Below are positions 24,601 to 36,224 of a stretch of DNA of 50,000 nucleotides, one piece after another. Location: positions 19,130,615 to 19,180,614 of the forward strand of contig NC_135555.1 in assembly GCF_964340395.1 (NCBI RefSeq), written 5' to 3'. This DNA comes from Glandiceps talaboti (taxonomy: Eukaryota > Hemichordata > Enteropneusta > Spengelidae). The notes beneath the pieces are model-generated. The model saw nothing but the letters and a program-made list of their open reading frames with translations. It made no database searches and was not told the origin of the DNA. Position numbers and translations under genes: made by a program. Within the stretch, counting starts at the first letter, position 1; each line of letters opens with the position of its first letter.

Positions 24601-27600
24601 ATCAAAATGGCATTTTCTGTCCTCCAACTAATAAACTACGTGCATATTACCTGGTACAAACAAAGCTTACATGATTCCCACACAGAATCAACCAACAGCT
24701 TTCCGTGACAATTAAATCCACCGGATACAGTGATGAAGAACGTAGTACGGTTGCCTTGGAGACCAATTTAGAAAAAAAAGTTTCCCCCACAGAAAACCAA
24801 TGTCAGCTATGTGATATTTGAATGCCACGTGGGTTGATCAAAGGACTGAATCATGCTGTTATATCAGGTATGATTATATTTCAACGACATAACTAACAGT
24901 AGAGGAAGTTTTTTTTCAGTGTTGCCAGGTAACAGTCACTGATGACGCCAACTGTTTATATGACAGGAATTCACCAGAAAACGTCATAACACTAAAATAT
25001 TCAATTACTTTGGTAATCACTTGATAAAGCCATATCCATGCCATTGACTCCTAATATATTGTGTTTCGTTAAAACGTAGCAACCAGTTTGAAACTCCCTG
25101 TATGGTGTTCAACCTAAGAAGTTTAATCTAAATTTTCCCTTTCTGTTATCAAAGTTCAAAATAACCCTTAACTTGACAAAAAAAGTAGTCACACTAATCG
25201 TTTCAATGGCCTCTTTAGCATAGATTTAATTCAAGTATATTGACATACAACCTCTTGATTGATAACCTTCAAAACTTGCAAAGATGCATGTACATGTAAA
25301 ATATCATGAAGTGATCTCCAAAACCTTGTAATTATTTTAAAGAGCGCTTGACTTTCTCAGCCTGGAATTCATGTGGATGAGAATTTTCAGTTTAAGTTTC
25401 CCCTCACTTTCTTGACAGGGAAACTAAAACTCAAAATCGCCATCCGCATGGATTCCAGGGTAGACTTTCTATAATATTCTTACACTGGAAAAGTTGATAA
25501 GCATATTATAACGACTGAAAAAGCTAAGGTTTATTATAATAATAGAATGCTAAAGTACACAGTATACTGTATTGCATCATTTCAAAGTGATCTTGCATCA
25601 TCATCAGCTTTGCTGTTTGTTATCCTACCCAGCGCCTCCATGCGTCAAATTAATGTAAGAAATTGCAATGCTAATCTATGATGCTTTGGCACAAGTTATA
25701 TTCCATTCTTCAAGATTTGAAGATAGACATGTATAGTTTAAGGTCCATGATGGACAAGGATTAAATCTGCTGGGTGAAAACAACAATTATCTGTCAGAGC
25801 TATTAAAAAAATTGAACAAAAGAATAGCCATACACGTATTTAAAGGCTAGGGTTTTCAAACCCAGGTTCTCCATAGCATTATCTTACCAGTGGAATCATG
25901 AGAATTAATTGGATTATTTTTTTGTTCTGGATTAACTATTTCTATAGCTTTGTCAGACAACTGTTTTTACATCTAATGTTTAATCCTGTTTTCAGAGTGG
26001 GCCTTTAATCCTCAAAGGTCCGGACACTAATGCTAACGATCGAACTTTGGGCCTTTAAGATTTACAATATCTTGGCCCTGTACTTTGGTTAGCCCTGTCA
26101 TGTCCTTCTCAAAACCTTCAATCAATCGATAAATCAATCAATCATGCATTCAAAATAAAGCGTTTTTAAGGTCGTGATGGTTATCAGTTGGTAAACATGA
26201 CCAGGTTCATCTTCTATCTCTTCTAAGATTTGATTCCTGTCAACAAACTGTACAGACTCAGTGAAATGTGTAGGATTCATGAAATGCTTATATGGTGGTG
26301 TAATTGATGGGCCATGGGTTTCTTCGACTTTCGTAGAGGAATAGTAACCACCTGTTGTAGGTCTTGTTGAAAGTATACAGTCACACACTTCTTTCTATCA
26401 CCAGTCGGTGAAACATGAATATGGTATGTTTACTTTTTCCTGGTAGGCGGTTACACAGACCGTAACTAGTGAAAACAATCTTTGCTTTCAATACATTTAT
26501 CTGGTTTACTATAAACACGGCAATTCGATAATCACCATCTTTGATGCCTATGTACCTACCACGTTTACATACACGAGTTGCGATTGGCTTCTAAAACAGC
26601 AACATTATTTTTACCAGTAACATATGGTTCTTTTCAACCTACCCCTAAACCATGTGGGTAGATACCATGAAATTGATATACAAGGACTCTCTTAATTTGG
26701 AGGTTATCATTTGGAGAGAGAAAACAAATGTTTATTTGAATTTTTTTAATATCAATTTTGATGTTATTTATAGCATTCTACGGTGGGTTGCGGTTTGACA
26801 ATTGATTTTTTCGGTGAATGAGTGCATGTATAAAACAATGATCTAAATCAACTCCCAGTTATACACACATGTATATCATTCAAATTGTCGTGTGTACTAT
26901 AAATACATTATGAATGGGCTACCCATTACAACAAAGCCACGTGGCATAGTTTAGCGTGACTCGGTTGTAGAATGGAGGACATCCTTGCCTCAAATGCGTA
27001 CGCGATTCTCGAGTGGTATATAATATTATTAGAAGTGGAGTACATACATGGCAAACTCATATCCACATCATATGATACATGTACTTGTAGGCATGTTTGT
27101 TGATAATCAAAATACACTTACCCTGTATATTTGACCACCTTTCTAGGTATAATATAAAGTTGGTGACAATTTCTGTACATATATGGCTTAGTTTTTGACG
27201 ATTGCAGGGAAACCATATATTTTGTCTATGTGGTAGTAGAGCAATTTGTGGATGGGGGAACCATCTACTCGGACGATGTGACGTTGAATGCCACGGACTA
27301 GCATATCAAAATGTTAGGGATCGTGCATTCTTGTGAACCTTCCCCCTTATATTACATAATCAATAACATTGGATTCCACTGTGTACCTTATCACATTTGC
27401 ACCTTCACTAGTCTGGAATCAGGATGCCAGCGTGGTATCGAATAATCTCTTTAGAGAACTTGAGATTCGATGAAGGATAGCATTAGACTACACCTTCCCA
27501 GACTATCACTGTCAATCGACATACAAAACAACACTGAGAGAGGGAAATGTGAGATGAGAAGTTTAACGATGGGGTACAATTCATTGAGTGGTTATCAAAA

Positions 27601-30600
27601 CCTTGTAAATGGTCGATTTACGATCCTGTCTGTTTAATAGTCTTATCGGTGTCACTGATAGAAATGACACTTGTAGGACCCTAGATTTGGCACGACTGTA
27701 GCCTTTTTAAGATTTGACACAATAAAATGCAGCCTTTTAAAGATATGCAAACAGTCGAAATTCAATTAAGGGATATGATTAGATTTAAGATACTTATGAA
27801 CTCTAGTGTTCATCTGTTGAGAGCAGTGCAAACAAAATAAATCTGACACTGATATCAGTAAAGTGACGTTATTTATCGGCAACTTTAGGTGGAATTTTAA
27901 AACTTATCAGAACTTAAACTCAAAGTGTCAACAATAAGACAGACAGAATGGTTTGGAACAATGGTAAAACGTGAAAGAAGCATAATGAAAATCTGCCGGA
28001 TGACCAAACAATAGTGTGTTAGGACTTTGAAATGTCCCTCTCTCCTATAGCTAGAACACAAATTCGTTTATTGCCAACAAGATTTTGGGAAGGGGGGATT
28101 GAGTCACATTTTGAGGGTACAAAATCTGACCTTAGCGCTGGTTTGGGTGAGAAAGGAAGAATTGTTGTCAATCAGATCGACACAGAGCAAATTGTTATCT
28201 TCATAAACCCAGTTATTTTTTTTCTCTCTCAAATTCCATAGCTTATCTGAGTTCCTGATCAACAAATATTTGTTTTGGGGTTGTGGTCGCAAAGAATCAA
28301 ATGCGCCAGCCTTGGTTCAATCTATAGTACAAATACTAAAATAATTTTGGATTCACATTTGTTCAGGAATGTTGGGCAAGAACATACATTACATGTATAA
28401 TATATATGTTATATATGTCTTTTATACATTGTTATTCTAGGTAGTGCCATGGAATTCATTTCAGGGCTTACGAATAATCTATACCTAGGCCTTGTTTGAC
28501 ACCTTATTATAATAATACAGAAGAACCTATCGCATGACAAACCACGTACCTGTACTTTTTAGCCTTGAGTCAAGTCGTGTAGAGATTTTGGCTATCGCCC
28601 CCTCACCACTTTTTTTTTTTTTTTTTTTTTTTTTTGGGGGGGGGGGACTACTGGCCAAAATGTAGGTTGAGCCAAGATATGGTAGTGCATTGAGCTCCAT
28701 GATCAGTACACAGAGGCCTGGGAAATCTTAGTCTAGAATCGAGGCGATTGGAGATTTTGAATTTGGATTTCAATGCGTTGGAGAAATAACGAATACAAAA
28801 CCCCCATCCGCATGGATTCCAGGCTACGAAAGTCAAGAAAAGGGAGTGGAATCATTGAAATAATACAAAGAATCGCTTCGGGAATCATTACTGTAGTCGG
28901 TGATTTGTCACCGGACAGTCGTCGTTCCCATTTCAAGTACTTACCCATGTCTACCACCGGCTCTTTTCCTTTTAAAAAACACCGATTTTACTATGTCTAA
29001 TATTGTGTACACATCAAATATGGCCCTCTTGACACAATTTCACTGATTTTTTTTTTGTAACGATTGGAGAATCTGTACAGAATGTATATCAAGATTGATT
29101 CGTGCGAAATATTGATAGTGTGGTTTTTTTGTTCAATCTAAACTTGTTTTGCAAGTATTTCCGATTCACAAACCATGGTAGTAAAATTACTATCAAAAAC
29201 TATTGAATGACGTCAGAATCCACAGTTGTCTTTTGTTACGATCATTTGTTAGGCAACATTCTTTGCATTTCCATAGTATACGACGGCTGCCAAGAACATG
29301 TGCGAGACGTTTATAGTATGGGTCATAAATTATATGCATAACTCACTGTGTCAACATATTTACTTTTAAGTAACACCCCCCCCCCCTTCCTTTCCTAACA
29401 TGTGAATTTCAGTGCTCACTGCTATAATTTTGCGAGGTTTACTATCTTCGAGAGATATGCTTCGGGATGACCATACAGCCCCACCAGCCCCCCCCCCCCT
29501 TCCCCCAAACTGTGTTTTATCAATATCACATTATGGCTCACTATGCAGTACTACACTAACAAGTCAAGTATTCGACCAGACCAGACTAGGGTACAACGTA
29601 CTACTGCAAGATCACACAGTGTGTAAGGGTGGGGTGGGGGTGTGTGGTGTTATAATGATAAATGAACCAATCAATGCCGGGGTTTAGCTGTACAGGTGTT
29701 AAGTGGATTGGCATCATATGTCATGGGGTTTGACATGGCGCGAAAGCTATGAAAGGTTCAATTCTTTCCTTTGTTCACGCTCTATTGGGACTCAAATAAT
29801 ATGGCGGCAAAACACCAGGTAACGACAACTCATTGAAATATCAATACAACAAATACTATGTAGTTACTACTATTGGCACGATGGGAAGCACGGAATCAAT
29901 CTACTAAACGTTACGGTTTACACCCACAGTGACACTAGCTTGTACTTCGCTGATGGTTCTCAACATTAAAGAAATGCGTCTTTATACATGGCTTGGAATT
30001 GCTTAAGGTTTTAAAGTGCAACGTGGGAATCAATACCATGTTCACCTCTGCATGATGTACTGCACTGTATATATGTACAGCAATGCTGACGCGTGGCATT
30101 GAATTTTGCGTGACCTATAATTGTTTGTTTGTTACACTCTCTTCTCCAAAATATTTATCTTCGCAAACCCGATTGCATCATTTTTTTTTCATCCCAAGCT
30201 TCGATTTCATCATCCAAAAAAGGGATAAAACCTTTCCCTTTTATGGTCTAATACAGTCCCTTGGATTTTAAGACATAGTTTCCTCATTTACATTCCAAAA
30301 GACGACAATAATAGGCTTTCCTTTGACCGAGGTGGCTGGCAACAGACAACAATAAAATGACCTCCTTCCATCGCGATGAGCCAAACCGGAGCTGGCATGT
30401 TTCATGTGAATATCAAACAGCTTTATACATATGCCGGAATTCGTGTTCTAAAACGCATGACTGCTAGCAAGTAATATCAAGAGGACATGCGGTCATTATC
30501 ATAACATAACACTGGGTGCTTTTTTTTTCTGTTTAATTGTTTCGTTCTACAGGCGACCCTGTTCTCAGCAGAACATGGTGCATGGTGGTATCAATGAAGG

Positions 30601-32031
30601 TCAACCGATATATTTACAACGTCTGAGAACATGTGATAACGGGTCGTGGTGTAGTGACATTGAGGCAATATCCGTTCAAAAATCACAGTAAATATAATGC
30701 TGCAAAATTTGAAGAAGGCGTGTAAAATAGGCTACTCGACTACACGTCATAACAAGCCCATGTATGTCGAAATGTTAGCATGTGGTCTACCCGATCGATG
30801 TACCGCATGTGAAGTTTCACTTTCACGCTGCCCTGAGCCACTGCACAAATGGTGACGATTAAATATGGTGTACAGTTCTAGCGATTGCCCTCTACAGCAA
30901 GGAACCCCCCCCCCCCCCCCCCATACACACACTATCGTCCCGGAGAGTACACTATGAGTATATGATGAGCATGATTTGCGTTTAATGAGGATTTAATACC
31001 ATGTCCAATTCATGCGTGTGGACCTCGCCGCGACACTACATTCCCTATGACCTAAAAGCCTGCCAATGGTTTAGTTACAATTTAACAGATTTCTGAGCGT
31101 AGATTGTTTGACCTGGCTAAAATGAAAACATTGAACAAGCGTTGACTGATGATGGACGGAAACAGACTGTCGAGTTTGTTCGTCGAACCTAATTTTGTTT
31201 GAAAATTAACATATTTAATGGCAAAGGTTGGCATTCACACGCAAGTCAATGTACGGCAAAAAAATAACCTATGGGGGTTTGTCTGGACATCATCGTCTTC
31301 ATCTCAGACCACTAACATATTTTTGAACAGTAGTCTGATTCTTCACACACACATACTCCATTCACATGTGTAAGGGCGCGGCGGTGGGGGGGGGGGTATT
31401 TTAGTTACGTAACGAGTGTACGTTCCATACTCGTCTGCCATATTTTAACGCATGAACACTTATCTATCATACACAATGGGAGAGAATTAACTAAACAAAT
31501 TATGATATACTCACACAGACAAAGAGCGGCAAGTAAGTCGACAGCAATTTCTGGCGGATCGCAACCAGCTATTGGGAACATCGGCTGCAAGATATAGTTA
31601 GCAAACACTAGTGCAATGATAGCTTGCGACGTGGGTCGAATAATAATCAAAGTTATCCACAGCAACAAAAATGCCGGCAGTTCACCGAATGCCTCCAAAA
31701 TATAAGCGTAATCTCCACCAGACTTTGTAATGGATGTGCCGAGTTCAGCATAGCATAAGGCTCCGATCATAGAGAAAAGACCACACGAGGCCCACACAAT
31801 AAGAGAAAGTCCGACCGATCCGCAAAAATTAACAACACCAACCGGTGAAATGAAGATACCTGACCCAATGATCGTACCGATGATAATGGTACAACCGTTG
31901 AGAAGGGAGATTGTCGGCTTCATTTTTATCGAGTCGTCGACATCTCCATTGGGGATGGTTTCGTTGCCATCTCCGACGGGGTCGTAGATTTTCTTGCCCC
32001 CGGCCGCACGCTTGCTAATATCTTGTGTCAT
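2395..32031 (-). CDS. SLC7A5-like: LAT1-type amino-acid transporter light chain (SLC7 family), 9 exons, 3' partial
   Basis: The nine exons are join(2395..2572, 4686..4835, 6370..6466, 7263..7366, 13346..13469, 13941..13985, 15361..15460, 22395..22520, 31515..32031) on the complement, 1441 coding bases or 480 residues. In animals this family exchanges large neutral (or cationic) amino acids across the plasma membrane and is disulfide-linked to an SLC3A2-type heavy chain. Visible hallmarks are GSGIF at residues 56-60 (unwound TM1 substrate site), CYAELG at 93-98, KSGGDYAYI at 103-111, a cysteine at 157 in the TM3-TM4 loop where the heavy-chain disulfide cysteine sits, RWATRVQD in exon 2, FAYGGWN at 243-249 (TM6 gate), [21 protein letters not shown] and VWWKNKP near the end. 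All junctions are GT-AG and keep frame. The length is near the usual ~500 residues, with only the cytosolic C-terminal tail missing. LAT2 or y+LAT subtype is possible; family assignment is very secure. Confidence 0.95.
2573..4685 (-). other. Intron 8 of the SLC7 gene (2.1 kb)
   Basis: It is bounded by gt at 4685-4684 and ag at 2574-2573. It holds a poly-C run at 3431-3442 and, at about 3837-4453, a dispersed repeat ending in TAGCACAACTG inverted termini. Elsewhere nothing recognisable. Confidence 0.85.
3837..4453. mobile_element. Dispersed repeat with TAGCACAACTG inverted termini and (CA)n
   Basis: The left end tagcacaactg (3837-3847) is matched inverted by cagttgtgcta (4443-4453). The interior has the phrase tcttgttgctaagggcat, shared with the repeat block at 45.7-47.0 kb, a ccaaatttcaggtcaatctg segment (4190-4209), and a (CA)n tract at 4381-4408. 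The left end with its flank recurs inverted at 45397-45423. It is probably a non-autonomous DNA element or similar; the class is unknown. Confidence 0.5.
4686..4835 (-). CDS. SLC7A5-like: SLC7 transporter coding exon 8
   Basis: The exon is exactly 150 nt (50 codons, phase 0 at both ends), with acceptor ttgacag and donor AAG|gtagga. It encodes TM9-TM10, with INYFSF and [15 protein letters not shown], the signature preceding TM11. Confidence 0.93.
4836..6369 (-). other. Intron 7 of the SLC7 gene (1.5 kb)
   Basis: Intron between exons 7 and 8. It contains a C/A-rich low-complexity tract near 5190-5255 and a minisatellite at 5849-6020. Nothing else recognised. Confidence 0.85.
5849..6020. repeat. 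Minisatellite, about four imperfect ~45-55-bp units
   Basis: Units share catcaaatctcaagatctc, tctttagtctagttct and a ccatgg or cgtgac joint. Units alternate between catcaaat and cattgaat starts. A reverse-oriented single unit occurs near 27440-27492. Confidence 0.8.
6370..6466 (-). CDS. SLC7A5-like: SLC7 transporter coding exon 7
   Basis: This 97-nt exon has acceptor ttgctag and donor ACA|gtaagt. It encodes (R)[18 protein letters not shown] and a TPTPSLLL segment, matching the conserved intracellular loop before TM9. Confidence 0.93.
6467..7262 (-). other. Intron 6 of the SLC7 gene (0.8 kb)
   Basis: Intron between exons 6 and 7. It contains one short perfect hairpin insertion at 6921-6967 and otherwise nothing recognised. 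Confidence 0.85.
6921..6967. mobile_element. 33-bp perfect hairpin flanked by 7-bp direct repeats
   Basis: catggatgtattagt (6928-6942), loop gag, and actaatacatccatg (6946-6960) form a perfect 15-bp stem. GTATATG directly abuts both sides (6921-6927 and 6961-6967), like a target-site duplication. Confidence 0.6.
7263..7366 (-). CDS. SLC7A5-like: SLC7 transporter coding exon 6
   Basis: This 104-nt exon starts ACT TTT GGT and ends TCA AG before gtaagc. It encodes [18 protein letters not shown] and [14 protein letters not shown] (TM8), both strongly family-like. Confidence 0.93.
8653..8694. mobile_element. Short imperfect palindrome flanked by 8-bp direct repeats
   Basis: GTTAGACC at 8653-8660 and 8687-8694 flanks an imperfect ATAGACC...GGTTCTAT palindrome of 26 bp. 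The core resembles those at 9180-9206 and 19376-19392. Confidence 0.5.
9018..9127. mobile_element. 92-bp palindromic MITE with 9-bp target-site duplication
   Basis: The element at 9027-9118 begins TAGCCT and ends AGGCTA. Its inverted ends are related over about 35 bp (ccatgcgaa / ttcgcatgg). TATCCCTCG at 9018-9026 is repeated exactly at 9119-9127. Related copies are at 25358-25462 and 28734-28826. A 9-bp duplication suggests a Mutator-like transposase source, by inference only. Confidence 0.75.
9173..9215. mobile_element. Short hairpin flanked by 7-bp direct repeats
   Basis: CATAGACCCTCC (9179-9190), loop ctggt, and GGAGGGTCTATG (9196-9207) form a perfect 12-bp stem. TCATACC occurs at 9173-9179 and 9209-9215, with slight overlap of the stem edge. 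Confidence 0.5.
10541..10580. repeat. (TTTA)n microsatellite
   Basis: Short TTTA/TCTA tract. Confidence 0.9.
11316..11534 (-). mobile_element. (TA)n-associated hairpin element, copy 1 (Penelope-like remnant?)
   Basis: A (TA)n run is followed by perfect 70-bp inverted arms (11328-11397 and 11401-11470) with a 3-nt loop. A ~64-bp tail then ends ...ccgagttatata at 11532. The same arms and tail recur in the opposite orientation at 45983-46192. Known Penelope-like elements favour (TA)n-type sites, can carry inverted terminal repeats with a tail, and carry hammerhead motifs. No reverse transcriptase is present, so this would be non-autonomous. The strand given is the one on which the tail comes first, as in copy 2. 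Confidence 0.65.
11398..11440 (+). ncRNA. Hammerhead-ribozyme-like motif, copy 1
   Basis: The order is stem I 5' strand GTGT (11398-11401), CTGATGA (11402-11408), stem II CGCA/TGCG around loop ATA (11410-11420), GAAA (11422-11425), a short stem III ending in AGT, GTT cleavage triplet (11432-11434), and stem I 3' strand ACAC (11435-11438). A U-U mismatch at the base of stem II departs from the usual pair. The very strong 70-bp hairpin would compete with this fold, so activity is uncertain. Confidence 0.5.
12073..12331. mobile_element. 241-bp long-TIR element with 9-bp target-site duplication
   Basis: The element at 12082-12322 has TIRs of about 85-90 bp starting TAGACTGTCGACAGTCGC on both ends. 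ATTGAGAAC at 12073-12081 is repeated exactly at 12323-12331. The TIR tip is itself a palindrome (GACTGTCGACAGTC). No coding capacity. Long TIRs plus a 9-bp duplication fit a Mutator-like non-autonomous element. Confidence 0.8.
13346..13469 (-). CDS. SLC7A5-like: SLC7 transporter coding exon 5
   Basis: This 124-nt exon runs between a canonical acceptor (gaatttag) and donor GTG|gtaggt. It encodes [10 protein letters not shown] and the TM7 region, ending in SDAVAV, a conserved family motif before TM8. Confidence 0.93.
13470..13940 (-). other. Intron 4 of the SLC7 gene (471 bp)
   Basis: Short intron between exons 4 and 5. Two overlapping open frames of about 100 codons here (13496-13819, minus) resemble nothing known and are treated as chance. 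Confidence 0.85.
13941..13985 (-). CDS. SLC7A5-like: SLC7 transporter coding exon 4 (45-nt microexon-like)
   Basis: The exon is only 45 nt, preceded by tttatttcag and followed by gtaagt. It encodes [14 protein letters not shown], the highly conserved second half of TM6 and the following loop. Phase 2 on both sides fits exons 3 and 5 exactly. Confidence 0.92.
13986..15360 (-). other. Intron 3 of the SLC7 gene (1.4 kb)
   Basis: Intron between exons 3 and 4. It contains a short (CAAT)n tract near 14606-14625. Nothing else recognised. Confidence 0.85.
15361..15460 (-). CDS. SLC7A5-like: SLC7 transporter coding exon 3
   Basis: This 100-nt exon starts with GT completing a glycine codon and ends with TG of a tryptophan codon before gtaagt. 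It encodes the extracellular loop and the TM6 motif LFAYGGW, whose phenylalanine (residue 243) corresponds to the substrate-gating aromatic of LAT proteins. Confidence 0.93.
15571..15780. repeat. (TATG)n-(GT)n-(TATG)n microsatellite
   Basis: Long tetranucleotide arrays bracket a central GT run and a short GTAG stretch. Confidence 0.97.
18040..18530. repeat. Compound microsatellite block with duplicated ~105-bp segment
   Basis: ATCC, ATAC, CA and AAAC arrays. The phrase ggtcgtacttatgtacgtac occurs at about 18078 and again at about 18175, so the block includes a tandem duplication. At 18231-18260 the ATAC array inverts to GTAT, giving a potential hairpin. AAAC/GACA arrays follow to about 18515. 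Confidence 0.93.
19368..19400. mobile_element. 19-bp perfect palindrome flanked by 7-bp direct repeats
   Basis: CATAGACCC-T-GGGTCTATG (19375-19393) is bracketed by CACTAAC at 19368-19374 and 19394-19400. The core matches that of the hairpin at 9179-9207. Confidence 0.5.
20580..21284. repeat. Inverted duplication with permuted segment order
   Basis: On the plus strand a ~60-bp segment A (atatttatagatgggga ... aaaagagatact, about 20580-20643) precedes a ~180-bp segment B (about 20679-20853, including ggtccctttggcaactt). On the minus strand at 21284-21001 the order is B then A. The copies are clearly related but diverged. This could come from a tandem unit, a circle, or local inversion. Confidence 0.65.
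21340..21412. repeat. (ATAC)n/(ATCC)n microsatellite
   Basis: Tetranucleotide tract. Frames crossing it are artefacts. Confidence 0.93.
22395..22520 (-). CDS. SLC7A5-like: SLC7 transporter coding exon 2
   Basis: The acceptor (tttacag before GT ATC CTA) and donor (ATG G before gtgagt) are both canonical. The split codon T|GT joins exon 1. It encodes the end of TM4, the conserved [13 protein letters not shown] segment and the hydrophobic helix TM5 ([17 protein letters not shown]). Its length of 126 nt keeps phase. Confidence 0.93.
25350..25470. mobile_element. ~105-bp palindromic MITE, second copy
   Basis: The element at about 25358-25462 starts cagcctggaattcatg and ends as its approximate reverse complement (catggattccagggta). 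GACTTTCT flanks it at 25350-25357 and 25463-25470. Same family as 9027-9118. Confidence 0.65.
26134..26388 (-). other. Unexplained open frame inside intron 1 (possible exon or pseudogene)
   Basis: An 84-codon frame whose translation is not low-complexity and has an acidic stretch ([20 protein letters not shown]). It is followed by a stop after FECMID. An ag/GTGGTTAC junction inside it could act as an acceptor. I do not recognise the protein, and no neighbouring exon was found. It may be chance, a decayed element, or an alternative terminal exon. Confidence 0.25.
27440..27492. repeat. Single reverse unit of the 5.85-kb minisatellite
   Basis: Its reverse complement reads gtctaatgctatcc then gaatctcaag then tctct, matching the last unit near 5975-6015 (aatctaatgctatccgtgac). 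Confidence 0.6.
28611..28647. repeat. Poly-T/poly-G homopolymer junction
   Basis: A long T run is followed directly by a G run. Confidence 0.95.
28734..28826. mobile_element. Palindromic MITE, third copy (one end diverged)
   Basis: The right end aacccccatccgcatgg...aggcta is nearly identical to the consensus end. The left end (tagaatcgaggcgattgg) is degraded. No clear target duplication. Confidence 0.5.
31515..32031 (-). CDS. SLC7A5-like: SLC7 transporter coding exon 1 (start codon exon)
   Basis: This exon holds 172 codons plus one base, ending at donor T|gtgagt. It begins at ATG 32031 in a good initiation context (A at -3). The first ~37 residues are hydrophilic and rich in charged residues, as expected for the cytosolic N-terminus. 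TM1 to TM4 follow, with GSGIF at 56-60 and the extracellular-loop cysteine at 157. There is no upstream in-frame coding potential that looks like the family, so this start is preferred. A 5' UTR intron cannot be excluded. Confidence 0.93.
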
Positions 32032-32400
32032 GGTTTACGTCTGTGGTCTATGCGGTGTTATATCGGAACGTTGTAAACTTGTGTTGTTGCTGATTTTAGA
32101 ACAAGCTAGCGAGCTACACACTATCGCGGACAGAGCGTATATGTTCCCGTGTGATAAAGCTGTTTCTATCACAAATTGTTCGTTGAATTAGCTGGTCGCT
32201 TCTTGAAGATCTTCTCAAACATTACTCTAAGTGTTCCATATGGAGCAACAACTCTGCACTCGTGTAACCGGCAGGGTACGAACTAGACACCGTAGACTCG
32301 ATGAATGAACTCTACAATGTGATAATCGCGTCGCGGTCGGCGTCATGCGTATTCAACGTGACCCCAAATTAGCATAAGAATAAATTAACATAAGTCGTGG
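32032..32400 (-). promoter_or_regulatory. Probable 5' UTR and promoter region of the SLC7 gene
   Basis: This stretch lies directly upstream of the start codon and is relatively richer in CG dinucleotides (for example around 32325-32365) than its surroundings. No TATA box was placed with confidence, and the transcription start cannot be located from sequence alone. Confidence 0.35.
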
Positions 32401-35325
<2,925 letters not shown>

Positions 35326-35892
35326 GGGAAGATCAACCAGCCAGTCTGTCAGACAGACAGAAATATATACAAAGAGACATACTAGATATACACCAATTTG
35401 ATGTATCATTAAATATTTTTGATTGAACCATACACCATTGTATAGAAACCATTATCAGAATAGCTTGTTATAGGTTTTGAGTTGCATCTCTTATCTGTCC
35501 GTGATAGAGTGAAGACGCAGTACAGTGTAGGCATGCGCAGTATGAATTGAGTAACCCCCCCCCCCTCCGAGTCCCTGGCTGAGATATAGGAATATAGTTC
35601 TTGTAGGACAGCACAGTTGAAATACACACTCTGTATTATTATGATGATGTCAAAGAGGCAAATGAACGGTTAGGACGTTTTTAAACTACAAGTGGTATTT
35701 TAGGTATTTATGCACGACTGAGAGGCCACCAAACAAGATGTGCTGTCGAAAATATTACAGTATTGAACAGGTTCCACCGTCAACGGAATATCCTCACTTA
35801 AATAAGAGATTGTTAAAATATTTATTTAAAATTCTAAAAACTAAAGAGGGCGCACTTTTCAAAGGACAATAGGGTAAAATATTAATTGTATA

Positions 35893-36224
35893 ATGTATGG
35901 CCATTTGGACGATAAATAGGTATTTATTTTGGATTTTTATTCATAAAACAGCTTTACTATGTTTTCTTACTTGAAACAGAATGTGAAGCAGCATATACAG
36001 CAAATCAATGTTTATAACTCAATAACTGCAAAAAGCTAGAAAGTGTCTGAAAAGTTTGTTATTGTACGTACAATAACAAAGTTTTCTACATTTTTTAGTT
36101 GTTTGCAATTTACAAACATGGACTTGGTACATGTTGCTTCACATTCTGTTTCAAGTAAGAAAACAGTAGAGTTGTTTTATGAATAAAAGTCCAAATAAAT
36201 AACAATTTGGCATCGATATGGCCA
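35893..36224. mobile_element. ~330-bp foldback element, copy A
   Basis: Inverted arms of about 95-100 bp (35896-35994 and 36128-36224) share ttcttacttgaaacagaatg and ggccat...tttatttt. The centre holds the perfect 20-bp palindrome gttattgtacgtacaataac (36057-36076). No coding capacity. Related copies are at 38078-38441 and 49536-49612. Confidence 0.75.

Larger units (their letters stand above)
22521..31514 (-). other. Intron 1 of the SLC7 gene (9.0 kb)
   Basis: The largest intron. It holds MITE copies at 25358-25462 and 28734-28826, a reverse-oriented minisatellite unit near 27440-27492, a poly-T/poly-G tract at 28611-28647, poly-C runs near 29375, 29490 and 30905, and an unexplained open frame at 26134-26388 (minus). 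The rest is unremarkable AT-rich sequence. Confidence 0.85.
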
